Part shown: piece after piece, positions 49,202-61,200 of the stretch
How the letters are laid out: each line of letters starts with the position of its first letter
Numbering within the stretch: the first letter of the stretch is position 1
Assembly: GCA_019722365.1 (NCBI GenBank)
Contig: JADFUC010001849.1
Location: forward strand, 62,001-126,000
Direction of reading: 5' to 3'
Origin: Lithospermum erythrorhizon
Taxonomy: Eukaryota > Streptophyta > Magnoliopsida > Boraginales > Boraginaceae
Length of the DNA: 64,000 bases
Made by a program: the position numbers and the translations under genes
The notes under the pieces: generated by a model
The model's database searches: none
Seen by the model: the letters and a program-made list of their open reading frames with translations, nothing else
What the model was told of the DNA's origin: nothing

Positions 49202-49675
49202 TGATTAATGGATGAGATTAGCCAATATCACAAATCCCATCAACCTAATAAGCTTCGAACCTAGCTAATCGATCAACGAGTATATTTTATGATAAAGAAC
49301 TATGATGAATAAGCAAAAATGGGAAAAAAAACAATTTGGTTTGTGGTTTCGGATTCACCTCCACCACTAATAATAGCTATGTTTATTGATAATAGAATTC
49401 AAGATTACAATTTTCAAACTTACACTACTCGCTAAATTAGCTAACTATTGTATGCTCAAATCAATGTAATAATCTTTTTTGCATGGCAGATTAGAGCTAC
49501 TATATATAAGTAGGTATCCCTAATTCGACTAGACTTGATATAACAATATCCTAGTCGACTAATAACTCTAATCCTAGTTAGTTTGAACTCTTCCTCCATG
49601 TAAAATTCTTCATTGAACTTAATCGTCTAGCTCTTGAATATTTCCTCGTACTCATGCGACCATGTAGGAACAACC
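49202..49675 (-). repeat. Copia 5' LTR (right copy)
   Basis: Paired with 37010-37500. The inner edge is set by the primer site; the outer edge near GGAACAACCAA is approximate, because the terminal bases have diverged. No clear target duplication is visible. Confidence 0.75.
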
Positions 49676-49829
49676 AACCTGAATTAGTTCCATATAAAAT
49701 TACAGTAGTAATACAAGCTGGTGCATAGGACTAATATGTGTAACTAAATATCCACATGTATCATAAATGTTTGATCAATGCATTCAAACTTCCAACTATA
49801 CATCCACGACTGAAGATTGTTTCTTCAAT

Positions 49830-50090
49830 TATTTACTGATCCTTCGGCGTAGGATGCCCATACGATTAATGAAACACCAATGTGTGGGGAGATTATTGAA
49901 GATGTGCCTTAGAGCAGGTCCGTAGCCACCCAGCCTGGCGCTTGGCCTGCTTGATAACCCGACACCGAGGAACGCGGCTACGGGCCGGCCCAGCCAATTC
50001 TGCAGTGCTACATCGAGGATCGAACCGCGCCCGATGCGCGGGGCATACCGCAAAAGAGCGCCGATGTCGGCGAGATGTGACTCGTATACG
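49830..50090 (-). other. GC-rich island with open - strand frames
   Basis: About 180 bases (49,905-50,085) are far richer in G and C than anything near them. On the - strand one frame is open for 74 codons from 50053 (includes LGRPVAAFLGVGL). In a different frame, 49,885-49,833 reads IGVSLIVWASYAEGSVNN then TGA, which looks like the end of a membrane protein. I do not recognise the family. It could be a fragment of a GC-rich gene, a terminal exon, or transferred DNA. Confidence 0.35.
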
Positions 50091-50580
50091 TTTTTTTCAA
50101 TTCTTTGTTTGCATTAGTATTGGATTTTTATTCTTTAAGGTCCACGGTCACTAACTCAAACACCAATTATAATAAATACATATGATATTGTATTATAAAA
50201 AGATATTGAATTATAATTCCAATCTTTTAGTGGTTTGTATATGAGTATATGATAATAACCATTGTCGATTTTATAGTTACTATTTCCTGCATGGTCTTAG
50301 ACGATGCGACAAAGATTATGAACTTCCACTAAAATTAGAAGTTCCAATTTAACAAATTCCATTGAATTGCAGAGTCTTATTCATTATTTAGATAAGCTGG
50401 TGAAAAATAAAATCTTATAATTATATTCTAGAGTCTCATATACAATGAAAAACTCAAATCAACATGGAAAATAAAATTAACAACCTATCACCAACTTATA
50501 GTTGACCCATGATCTCAAATATTCTTGACTCTGCATCTGGGGATTCCACCCATATATTAGTCAAAATTCACTTAAAATTT
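50091..50580. other. AT-rich spacer
   Basis: Nothing recognised. The last 100-200 bases are probably the 3' UTR of the proline-rich protein gene on the - strand. Confidence 0.4.
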
Positions 50581-50994
50581 TCACCACAAAGCTTGGAAAA
50601 TCAACAATATACCAATCAAGATTGACAATCCAACAGTAAATTCTTTACCAGCTGCCTTGGAATAGTTACGATCCACAGGGTACAAATTCCCTGGAGGACC
50701 AGTGATGTAAATATATTGTGATGGTGGAGTTGGTGCACTAGGCTTGTTGTTTGATCCACCACTAGGTGGAGGAGGGCAGTTGTTGGCCGACGGCTTCGGG
50801 GCGGGTGGTGGTGGCGATGGCGTTGGTGGTGGTGGTGGAGGTGGAGATTGAACACATGGACTATTACATGGACACCCTCCACACTTGTTTTCAAATCCAG
50901 GGGGAGTGGTTTCATCTTCCAGCTTTCTTGAATTTAATCCATTAATTGGCTTTATTATAGCCAATACAATAAGAAACATAACAAGTTTCATCAT
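50581..50994 (-). CDS. Small secreted proline-rich (hydroxyproline-rich glycoprotein) wall protein, probably GPI-anchored
   Basis: A single-exon frame of 137 residues. It starts with a hydrophobic signal peptide (about residues 1-20), followed by a Cys cluster (CGGCPCNSPC), a run of PPPPPPP and SPPPPAP repeats that would be hydroxylated and glycosylated, then YIYITGPPGNLYPVD and a hydrophobic C-terminus (FTVGLSILIGILLIF) ending close to the stop, as in a GPI-anchor signal. The Cys box, the Pro tract and the TGPPGNLYPVD motif together are typical of a small plant extensin-like family of unknown precise role at the plasma membrane and wall. Start chosen at the first of two Met codons; the second would work equally well. 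No disruption seen. Confidence 0.88.
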   Translation of the reverse strand: MMKLVMFLIVLAIIKPINGLNSRKLEDETTPPGFENKCGGCPCNSPCVQSPPPPPPPTPSPPPPAPKPSANNCPPPPSGGSNNKPSAPTPPSQYIYITGPPGNLYPVDRNYSKAAGKEFTVGLSILIGILLIFQALW

Positions 50995-53038
50995 ATCTTA
51001 TTCTTGAAATATTATGTATTTATTTCTTTGTATTATGAGTGATTTATGTGTGATAGCTATAGGTATGGTGACTTGTGGAGAAAGATGAAGAAAGTGAATG
51101 AAAAATGGAAAGAAAAGTTTGTTATGCTCTCTATAGATGCCTGAAAGATGCAAAATGTGTAGTGGCTGATGGTGAGATAATATAATAGGAGAATATTTGT
51201 AGTAGAGGAGTCAAATTGGAAGTGTGACATTAGGTGTCAACCCTTTTTATCTTTTCAATAACATGCCTACCAATAATTTGAGTAATAAAGAATTTAAAGG
51301 TCATCTAACCAAAATTGTAAAATAAAGTATAAGAATAAAGTATTAAACAATATATTTCTGTTTTTGTATGCTAAAAGCAGAAATCTTTTAAAGGAATTGG
51401 ATACTATATAACACATTTAGAATCATAAAAAGATTTTGATATAACTAAGTTTTTTAAAAATATTACTCCCTACCTAATTGATAGGGTTGTTTTTCTTTTA
51501 TGAAAATACTAAATTGATTCATATTTAATTTAAAAATGTGGAAGAAAAATTTAGTTTGTGAATTGAATGTAAATTTTTTTAAATCTTTACTTAAAATGAG
51601 ATGCATATCCTATTAAAGGGATGGGCATTATTTGATGTAATGATAAACGTTAACGTGAATAAAAATCATATATATCTAATGAATTAAATATAAAATAATT
51701 TCTTATTTATTTTCAAATTTATCTAAAACTGAGATTTATATAATTTCTTTAGAGATGAAGGAACAATTTTAACACATCAGTTTTGTTTACATAGAATAAA
51801 ATATGAACATGTCTCTCTTCTATCACAATAATTCGGCCAAATTAAATTAGTCGACGGCTTGACTCTATCTGTAGGCTCTCTCTGTTTCATTGTGATTGAA
51901 TGCCATGGAGTGGTTCCTACAATTTGGTAAAAGTCTAATACTTAATTAATCGAATTTATATAAATGCAATGGTAACTCTTGAAGTTAAAAACTAGCTGCA
52001 CAAAGAATTTCTAGAATTCGCATCGATGCGATGGTAATCCCCAACTTACGTACCATTAATGGAGGAAAGTTCCCATTTATGCAACATGTTTGTAATTCCG
52101 GAGACTATCATTACACCAATACAAATTAGAGAGACTTAAGTCTCAATTTTTATCAAACCTCAAGAATTGTTTATCCAATTAATTCGCTAGGTATTCAAAT
52201 GTTAATTAGATAGTTAGCTGTGTATAGAAATGTTTTGTACATATTAGATTCTTTCTTACTAAGCTGTACATATAAATATGCACATATAGATTGTTAACAT
52301 TCAAAGTAAGTACATATAGATGGTAGGCATTGAAAGTAATTAGGTGCTATCTATATAAAGCAGAATTGTAGATATAATATATACCATTTCTAGGTGTGCA
52401 ATAATAAGAGCCCTTTCTGCACATTTCTTGGCACCACCATTTCATTAGCTTATCCATTGAAGCTTACGAGACTCTCCATGGAACTCTGAAATAGCATACT
52501 TTGGAGACATCAAATAGCGACCAGTTCCTTGACCTTAAAGTATGTCGTCATTACACATGAGTCGGACACAATAACACAAGCTTTAAGCATTTTTCAACGC
52601 CTGGCTCGGTATAGTCCATCAGTTACAATACAGATATTGCTACTACTACTTCTATACAAACTACAGAAACTATCACCACCATCAATAGTTACATAACGAC
52701 TGTTACTTCTAGTTTAATGCCTTGTGCATGAGGTAGTTTCCTGTTTGGCTACTTAACAGCCTCTACTCATTATCTCTTGCATCAACTTTTTGATGCTTAG
52801 GTTTAAAAGAAATCCTAGTCCAAGTACATAAGGAGCTCAAAAGATACTGCACGAGTGGTTTACAAGATAAGAAATACCACTTTGCGATAGAACTCACAGC
52901 ACGAGAAGGACACAAAAAAGGGACCAACAAGCGAACAAACTGTCCTTTTCAACTGGCAGTTACCAATGATCTATGGTAGAGGCATCGGAAGGTTTATCGT
53001 TGAGGCTGGCGAATTTCTTTTTGGTCCAACCACATTCC
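50995..53038. other. Spacer: promoter of the proline-rich gene, then AT-rich DNA
   Basis: The first several hundred bases are upstream of the proline-rich gene. Near 51,462 ATTACTCCCTACCTAATTGA resembles the end of a Stowaway-type MITE but no partner end was found. From 52,400 to 53,038 the composition is more gene-like, possibly 3' UTR of the J-domain locus. No separate gene is supported. Confidence 0.4.
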
Positions 53039-55139
53039 TTATCGGCAATAATGGCTTGGTCCATAAATCTCGAATGCAGAAAAATGTAATGGTGAATTTT
53101 TCCGATAGATGGAAGACTCCCTGGAAGCAGCATTTGAGGTTCCAGAAGCATGATTGAGTGAAGTATTGTGAAACCATTGACAAGAATCCCATGTATGTTG
53201 TTTGCTTCACGTAGGCCTTGTACAATTTTGAAGACTTCGAAATCTTGAGCCATTTCACGAATATCTTACGAAGGTGGCTTCCCGTAGTGTAATTGTTATC
53301 TTTGTTGCATATACAAACGATAATTCGTGAGCATATAATTGTTTACAAACAGAGCACACTGATAAATCACCAACAAAAATATACTTGACCTGAAAATAAA
53401 CCACCTTTAAGACCTCAATTTCACGTATCTTTCTTGTCTAATTGTTAATTGAATGAGAAGGTGAGACTAAAACCTATCGGGATTCGGGGAATAACATAGA
53501 CAATGGCGTATGAATGGTATGATAATTACGAATAATCAATGAATGCAGGCCGATTAAGAACCGACTTCTGAAGAGCGGGTCCTAACTTCTTGCTAAGTAA
53601 ATTCACGATTTGAAAACAATCGATTCCAACAATCGCACTTTCCAAGTTAAGGTTTCATTTATATCCTAAATTAACATAAACCCATCTTTGAGCAACAATA
53701 TCTATGAAACCAAAATCTAAAGAGCAACATGATTTGACAAGATAGAATCACCATTCACTATCCATGAACCATTGACATTAACGTCAAATTGAGTCCTACA
53801 GCGACACCGTTGCGGTAACGGAAAGGCTGTATCTAAATTGACTCGACATGAAGTGAAAAGTCTATCTACTACTTCACAATAGATAAGAACTTACAATAGA
53901 TAAGAAAGCGAGGCATGTCTCGGACTCCATAGCACATGAAAATTAGACTAAAGCAAAACATAGTAGATACAAATTCATGTCCCGAGATGCCATATAACTT
54001 AACTAATGAAGTGACCATATGTGTTCTATATATAAATATATAAATATAACTGATCAAATGATAGAATCATTACCTCTTTTCTTACATCCTTCATAAGAGA
54101 TGCCATTTCTTGCATAAAATCAGCAAATCCCTATGAAGTGGAAGTTCATCACCACCCGATCCATCGAGAAGAATCAAATGATAGAATCATTACCTCTTTT
54201 CTTACATCCTTCATAAGAGATGCCATTTCTTGCATAAATCAAGAAATCCCCTCGTGAAAGGAAATTCATCACCACCAATCCATCAGAAGATAGTTCTAAG
54301 AAAAGATAAAGAAAATTCTCAAGGACAGAGACCACCAAATATACTCACCTCTACCTCTTCTTCATCATCACAAGGGTTATACAATCCTGCATCATACATT
54401 GTTCTCTTGTTCCTATCAGACAACACTGTTCCAATTCATATATTAATATATATCCTCAACACATAAGCAAATCGGGCTAATCAAATGTAAGCAAAGGCAC
54501 CATTACCAATAAGTTTTGAATTTGGCTCGGAATTTCCTCTTAGCTTCATTCAAGACTACAGGGTGACTTTGGTCTATTTATCGTGGTGCCATTTCGTGAT
54601 ACAAAATGAATCACCATTATTACAGACTTCACAATTTCATGAAAAATGCTAACAACGCGACATATAATCGCTTGATAAACACCATGCAAGCTCAATCTCT
54701 ATTTCTGATCAACACATCACAAATCAATAGCACAACAGACTGAAAAAATGTCAACAATTCATGACATATACTATTTCATAAAACACCATGCAAGCTCAAT
54801 CTCTATTTCTGATCAACACATCACAAATCAATAGCACAAATGCACTTCCCCAATCTTTCAAATCCAAATGAAATTATCGCTCAAATTGTACCAACTATTA
54901 TTGCCTATTTTCCGCATTTCTTTTACATATAATAACAAATACGCAATTCACTTATTTCGATTAACAAACCAATAGCACAACAAAAACCAAGCTTTAAGCA
55001 TCCACCAAAAAATTTATTTCAAATTCAAAGAAATTATACTTACACGGCACAAAGTTTATGTAGGTATTTCTTCATCAGATGAATCCATATTAACACCAAG
55101 AATTTTGTAATACGAAACTGACCCTCCATCCATCTTCAT
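53039..55139 (-). pseudogene. Decayed J-domain (DnaJ/HSP40) protein gene
   Basis: Pieces in order on the - strand: 55139-55045 (MDGGSVSYYKILGVNMDSSD, then EEI and a stop), about 54597-54507 (KWH-H-DK then a stop and NEAKRKF), 54425-54349 (LSDRNKRTMYDAGLYNPCDD), 54295-54194 (DFMQEMASLMKDVRKE-like in one frame) and 53268-53039 (IREMAQDFE, ending near YGPSHYCR). These match a small plant J-protein family with a J-domain followed by FMQEM and MAQDFE-type motifs; such proteins stimulate HSP70 ATPase. Here the essential HPD tripeptide reads HHD, stops interrupt helices II and III, and exons 2 and 3 do not join in frame. Splice donors are mostly good. Either a pseudogene or a locus with many assembly errors; the neighbouring genes are clean, which favours a pseudogene. 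Confidence 0.75.
54055..54300 (-). repeat. 120-bp tandem duplication covering a J-protein exon and its donor site
   Basis: The block ATCAAATGATAGAATCATTACC...GCCATTTCTTGCATAAA followed by ATTCATCACCACC...CCATC occurs from about 54,055 and again from about 54,175, offset 120 bases. The first 60 bases are identical; the rest differs by small gaps. Both copies keep the AAAGAG|GTAATG donor. Confidence 0.9.
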
Positions 55140-57395
55140 AGACAAAAACAGCAAATACCAACAACTCAAAAACACATAAAAGCAAAAAATTTAAGACCCA
55201 ATATTTGTAATTATTTTTTCGTTACATGCAAAGCAACAAATGAATATGGAACATAATAACGTATGATATTAGGTTGCTATATATATATTACTCCAGTATT
55301 TGGTGATTTTTTTGGTGTGTAAAGTAGTGGGGACCAAATGGGGTTAAAGATGGAAAATATATGAGGACCAAAAAGAGATTCGAAGAGCTTCGGACAGTGA
55401 TCAAGAATGTTCTTGAAGAAGTTGGTTTATGTAAATTAGCTTAAAGAATTTGCTCACAGACAAGGCTGACATCTACGAGTAGATATTTTGCCGAAAAGAT
55501 TACAGATACTTTTTTACTCGCCTAAATTTAGATAGTTTTAGTGGAAGCTTCTGGCCCTTTTGATTGGGCAGATATTATAAGTTTTATTTTTAAAATATTT
55601 TACAAAAAGCAAAAAAAAATATACTTCATATATCATAATTTTATTAGACCTTGATTTTTTCACTCCATTCATTCATAATCACACTCCACTTTTACATTGA
55701 AATTATATTCATACCCTTAATTTTATCAATATATAATTATCTCCATAAAGCAAAGTGAAGGATAAAAATAAAAAAGTAAAATATAATTATCATTGAGTGG
55801 AATGGAAAAATTAAAACCCTTTTATTATAATACATCATAAAAAAGATTTACCACTAATAAATCAATACTTCTTCCTTTCTTACTCAAATAATAACAAACC
55901 TTAAATATGTATGGCCTTAAAACATTATTACATATATTATCTATAAAAAAAAACTTTATTACAATACAATAAAGATTTTTGTTTCTGTTTTCAACGTTAC
56001 TATCCTACACTTCCAATACACCCGAGACCAGATCGGAGTTAAATGGAGAAAATTGAAATAATAGAAAATCCAAATCTCCGACCTTTGTCATCATCAATCA
56101 GCAGATCGAAAATAAAATTGCACACCTTCAAAAGATCAAGTAATTAGAAACGAGTATAGATAGAGGAAATTTGCACTTAATCGTTATTATTTAAGTACAT
56201 CTTAAGTAGAGAGAGAGCATCACCTGAAGTGTTAATTATGTAGCTAATAAATAGGAGTGAAATGATCTCATACCACTGGTCTTCCTCATCAAAGCATAGC
56301 TAAATGTAAAGGATGGAAGTGCTGTTTCCATACAAAGCTCGGGTGCTGGAAAGTACCACACAACATTATACTCATATCTGGCCGGATGTTCGAACTTGTT
56401 CTAATTTTTACACTACCCTACTTCATCGGATTAATCATAGTCTCTATCTATATGTAAATACTAAAAAGTGAGTAAGTTATCGATCTTGATCTTAATTTTG
56501 ATAAGTAACTACTATATATATGTTGCTCAAATAAATTAGTATTCCGAATTATAGGGGTGTATATATATATGTTCCTGCTAGGATCGGAGGCAAATATTAT
56601 TTGATCTACTTGTAACAAAATAAATTGAGGACTTATTTCCCTTTCTCCAATTTACCGGCTAACGGTTACGGTTCATTAATGTTCATTAATATTCATATGT
56701 ATGAAATTTCAATGTAAAATGTTACACATTACTAAAATGTACCATTCTAAAATGGTACAAAGTTGAAAAAATTTTAAAAAAGCTGCATCAAAATTATTTT
56801 ATTCACTTAATTAAATGTATCAAAATTGCTAAATAAGTCAGTACATTATTACTTAAAAGTTAAAAATATGCTTATATAATTGACATTAATAATTTTTTAT
56901 ATTGAGAAATGGTACATATTACCTAAAATGTACCAAAAGAAAGTTAAAATATGTCAAAATTATATAATTTATATTTTTAATTATTAACGAACCATTAACA
57001 ACAAAAACTTAATGAATCGCACTTTCCACCATGCTTAAGTTACAAGTTGAAGTAAGAAACAATCGGGGATGTGATTTAAACTCTCACATCCATTTACAAG
57101 TTTGCAATGGATTAGGGTTTAGTAATATACAATTTCATGTCAATGACAACCCAAAACAAAGCGTTAAATCACGAGATCTGGCCACTGACAAACATAGCAA
57201 GGAAATCACTCACCCGATTAATAATCAAATTCATCCATCAAAATCTCATGGTCTTCATCTTGTTTCCACTGCAAAATAATCTTGAACAACCAATTCTCAT
57301 AAGTCAATAAAAACATGGAAGATTATTAGATATAGAAGAAATTAAAGAATGGAAACATACATAAAGTGAAAGATTTATAATTTTATTTCCATTAG
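55140..57395. other. AT-rich spacer
   Basis: Begins with the upstream region of the J-domain locus. The + strand ORF at 57031-57279 (82 codons) is the only sizeable frame; its translation has no recognised family and no neighbouring exons. A pair GATTAGGGTTT-like and several AAAATGTACCA repeats near 56,720-56,950 are low-complexity. Confidence 0.4.
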
Positions 57396-58250
57396 TGTTG
57401 GAAGAAATTGTTGGGTAGTAACGTAGGTACTAGGTAGAAACCTAGACTTCTTAAGTACAAAGTTAGCAGCCTACAAGCGAAAGATTAGGAGCTTATCTTT
57501 GGTTGGATATTCAAGTGCCATGAAGTCCTTCATATTCAAGTTAGATCATTTTACGTGGATTTATTATCTATTAGACGCGCGAGGTGTACGCAATAGTAGA
57601 TAACTCGAGATAATTAACAATTGAAATCTTTGAAATTTGACAAAAAATTAGATTTAGTCAATTCCATTTACTTCCACAAAGCTCTTCAGTAGTTACAAAA
57701 CATTAATTCTAATTTATGCAGCCTATACATAAAATGTTGCATTTACGGTCAATTTTTTCACTTTTCAAAATTTATAAATTGTTATATACTCTGTATATGG
57801 TAATAACGAGATTCAAATATACAAGTTTACGTTATTTCAATAATTGTATGAAAAATAATCTCGATAATTTTACATTTATTTTTAAATATGAAATTATCAT
57901 ACTAACAATTCTAGATTCCGCTACGGGATTATACTAGTAATGTAGTTTAATTTCATACATGAAATATACTCCAACGTCATCGGGGACACATAATCTTTGT
58001 GCCTTGATAATAAGTAGCTTGTATACAATAATAATCGACTACTCATTATTATTATAACGATTAATGAGTAAGATCTAGCAATTCACTCATAACCCCTTAA
58101 ATTATCAATGAACTCACACTAGTAATATACAATTACCAAGGTGAACACTAAGTTCCAAAGAATCACATTTAACCAACCCGTAATGAATCGATACACAATT
58201 GTCGCGAACGGGCATAATAAAAGGGAATCAATTTTCATTGATTTCCAACA
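57396..58250 (-). repeat. Candidate Copia LTR (TGTTGG ... CCAACA)
   Basis: The segment starts TGTTGGAAGAAAT and ends GATTTCCAACA, the short inverted ends of many Copia LTRs, and its right edge is followed on the - strand by a purine-rich run (GGAAATTAAG). No second copy or target duplication was found, and no Copia protein could be recognised to its right. Confidence 0.3.
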
Positions 58251-61200
58251 CTTAATTTCCATGGACGATTACCACAATTCCTTTAACACGATTCTAGTCG
58301 TAGGCTAACTATAAGCAGTTGCGGTCACGAACACCCACAACTTTCTTTTACTGAGTACGAATCGACAGCATTTATGGCGCCCCATAAACCGACAAGTTAC
58401 TCAATCAAGCAAGGCATTTATTTGCATCTTCCTTGTATATCAAGGACGGATAAATCCTCCCAATATATCAACATCTATCGCTATACCACCGCGCGACCCA
58501 ACATACGCCATTATAATCCCCCGCCGCGCAGACGCTTATCATAGTTAGTACGCAGATTATATAAAATGAGAAGGTATATCGTAGTCTAAGAATTGTCGAA
58601 CCTAAAATTCTAAACAAATATCATAGACACGTATATACATATCTTCTATGAACTCAAGTTTCGTCATACTCACCTCCCAAATATGTGACCGGCAAATTTC
58701 ACTATATTGAATCTAGTCCCCTGTGCCACCAGACAATCTGGACATTAATCAAACACCACGTTAGTCATATGACACTTGTCGCCTTAACGACGTTGATTCC
58801 ACTGGGCTGCATTTTGGCTATCCTATGTTTCTAAAAATAAGAGGCCAGAATCAATAATTCATGCTGCTTCAGAAAGATAGACTAACCTAGGGATTTAACT
58901 TTTCAATTATCGAGGATACAATACATCGTATATCATATATTTCCAACGTCTGCGAAATAAATAATGGGTAACTATAAATGAATCACGATTCATGTGAAGT
59001 TTAAGTTAACAATCAGATGAAAACACACAAAGGAACTTTGCCTTTAACTAATTACTTAACTTAATCCGTAAGTGAAATTTAACTAGTTCTACCCAGAGAC
59101 TTCGCCACTGCTCTCAGCCTCTTCATTAAGCTCGTGAAAACCAAACTTGGTCAATCATTGCAAGGATCTCAACCCGAGATGCATGGTTAAATCCATACAT
59201 GGATCCTTTAAACTTCCTATGACTTCTTGTGATCATTTCATGATATGTAAAAAATAAAAAGGATAGTGATTATAATTACATCCTTATTGGAATACTACTT
59301 ACAAAGCTGTACTTACATTCATCAACCCTGCCTCAACCATGAATCATCAATATCGAGATATTCCGACATAGTCATGCACGATTATGATCAAAATGTTTCA
59401 ACCACTTCTCGGGTTCTATCGGTAGGTTTACAACACAACCTCTCTCGAAGTATGTTAAAACACATTTTGTCTTATTAAATGCATTATTCTTTTTAACAAC
59501 ATTACCAATAAAACAAATCGACCGGGTCAAGTCAGTAATATCGAAGTTCAAGCCTTTTAGTTTACTCCATCGATCATACTAGACTCAAATTCTATTATTG
59601 TACCCTTGGCTAATAGCTTTTCATATAGTACATCCGTCCATAATGTTATTATCGTCTGCCATGTCAAGATCAACAATCGATCCATTCCATGTAACTATAG
59701 TTACTCTATTCTCTTAAAGTTACTACCAAGCGATTCCGAATCCGTGAATACCTTTTAGTAAAATTTCAATTCTATCACATGAATCGTAAGCACAATATAG
59801 TTGTGGGCGCATAAACACATGAGTTTCCACCCGGCGCACGGCGAATCATATTATTTATGTAATGACTTCAACCACTATCATTACGCGGTGCCTTCTCAAG
59901 TGGATCGACCTCTAATGAAGAGTTGCCTCACAATAAGCAGACTGCTTCATTTATAAAATTTAATCTATAATAGATTTCAATCACCTCGAGCTTCATGACA
60001 CTTAAACTTAACAAGCAAATGTCATTGCTCTCATATATATACGTGACTGACATAGCACGGGGTCGCTATTACATGAAGCTTGTGCTCACAAAATGCAAGA
60101 ACCTAATCACTACTATACCTTTTAAGGTTGTAGGAAGATTTCTTCAACATTTAGTGTATAAAACTTCATTTATGCAGTTACGCTCCCACTAACCTTTAAG
60201 GTACTCTCAAGGTTCTCTTCATCACTCTTGATTCTTATTGAGTTTCAGCATCGTGCCGAGGAATCAACTCATTATACTCAATCTTAAGTTTGCAACTTTA
60301 GATTTTAGTAGTATATAAACTTTCTTTTATATTCTCGCTTGAGATGCGGAGTTCCAATAACAATGTCAAGTATCCATCATCGCTGATCATTACTTAGGAA
60401 CATTCTTTGGATAACTTGCTTAGACCCACATGTTACAACTTCATGAATAAAGAATAAGAAAGTTTGGAAATAAACATGAGCATATTCAACCACGAATATG
60501 TTTAATCTTGATTAACCAAATGTACGATTAAACGTCATTCATGACCGATTGCTCATTTAATGAGAATACATTTATTACTTCTAATGATCACCATCCGTAT
60601 GTAAATAGAACGGGCTCTTACTTCGATGAATCACCATCCGGTAAGAGTAAATAGAGCTTTATACTCAACCCATGCGTATTCACATCTTATTTCATTTAAA
60701 ACGAATTCTCAAGTCATTTATTGAATATTATTTATTCATGCTACATTTTGTATCATCAAGATTTAGCTTTCTTTTTAAATGAATCAAGAGCGGCACTTTG
60801 ATATAACCAAGTGGTTCTAATATCGGATTGGGTATCTTCCTACTAGAGCCACTCACGCATTCAAGTCACATACATTTATTTTCACTATTTGTACTTCATA
60901 ATGAAGACTCTATAATGCATAACAAATTGCAAAGACTATAAATGATGGAACAATAATGCCTTCTGTTATGTACAAAATGACTTAATACTCAACTTTAGAT
61001 TTGAAAGCAAATTATGTCCACTAATGTTTACAATACTAACTTATCCTATATGAGACTTTTCAAAGTTTGTTTATCAAACACAACTTCGAGTCAGTTCTAC
61101 AATGAATTTGAATAAATTAGTTTAAACAGTAGCGAGTAACTTTACATGTGAAATTACTTCATTTTGTGTTTCACGTTAAACACAATCCTTTACTAGATCA

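Larger units (their letters stand above)
37010..49675 (-). mobile_element. Full-length but decayed Copia retrotransposon, split by a nested Gypsy element
   Basis: LTR copies at both ends (about 37010-37500 and 49202-49675) share long blocks such as AACAATTTGGTTTGTGG and GACTTGATATAACAATATCC. On the - strand the order is 5' LTR, primer site (49184-49196, TGGTATCAAGAGC), gag, zinc-knuckle and protease remnants, integrase, RT, then the nested insertion, the rest of RT, RNase H, polypurine tract (37501-37509, GGGGAGAAT) and 3' LTR. Without the insertion the element would be about 5 kb, a normal Copia length. Frameshifts and stops show it is inactive. Confidence 0.88.

Noticed and set aside
50010..50030. 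tRNA gene suggested by GGTTCGATCC on the - strand
   Set aside because: No A-box, acceptor stem or cloverleaf could be drawn around it.
50616..50915. ORF of His/Leu-rich repeats on the - strand overlapping the proline-rich gene
   Set aside because: It is the +1 frame shadow of the Pro-rich tract (CCN repeats read as CAC/CAT).
52960..53258. Two overlapping about 95-codon - strand ORFs as independent genes
   Set aside because: They are alternative frames of the last exon of the decayed J-protein; MAQDFE at the start is a family motif and the frame then shifts.
57031..57279. 82-codon + strand ORF as a new small protein
   Set aside because: No signal peptide, domain, neighbouring exon or codon-level evidence; likely chance.
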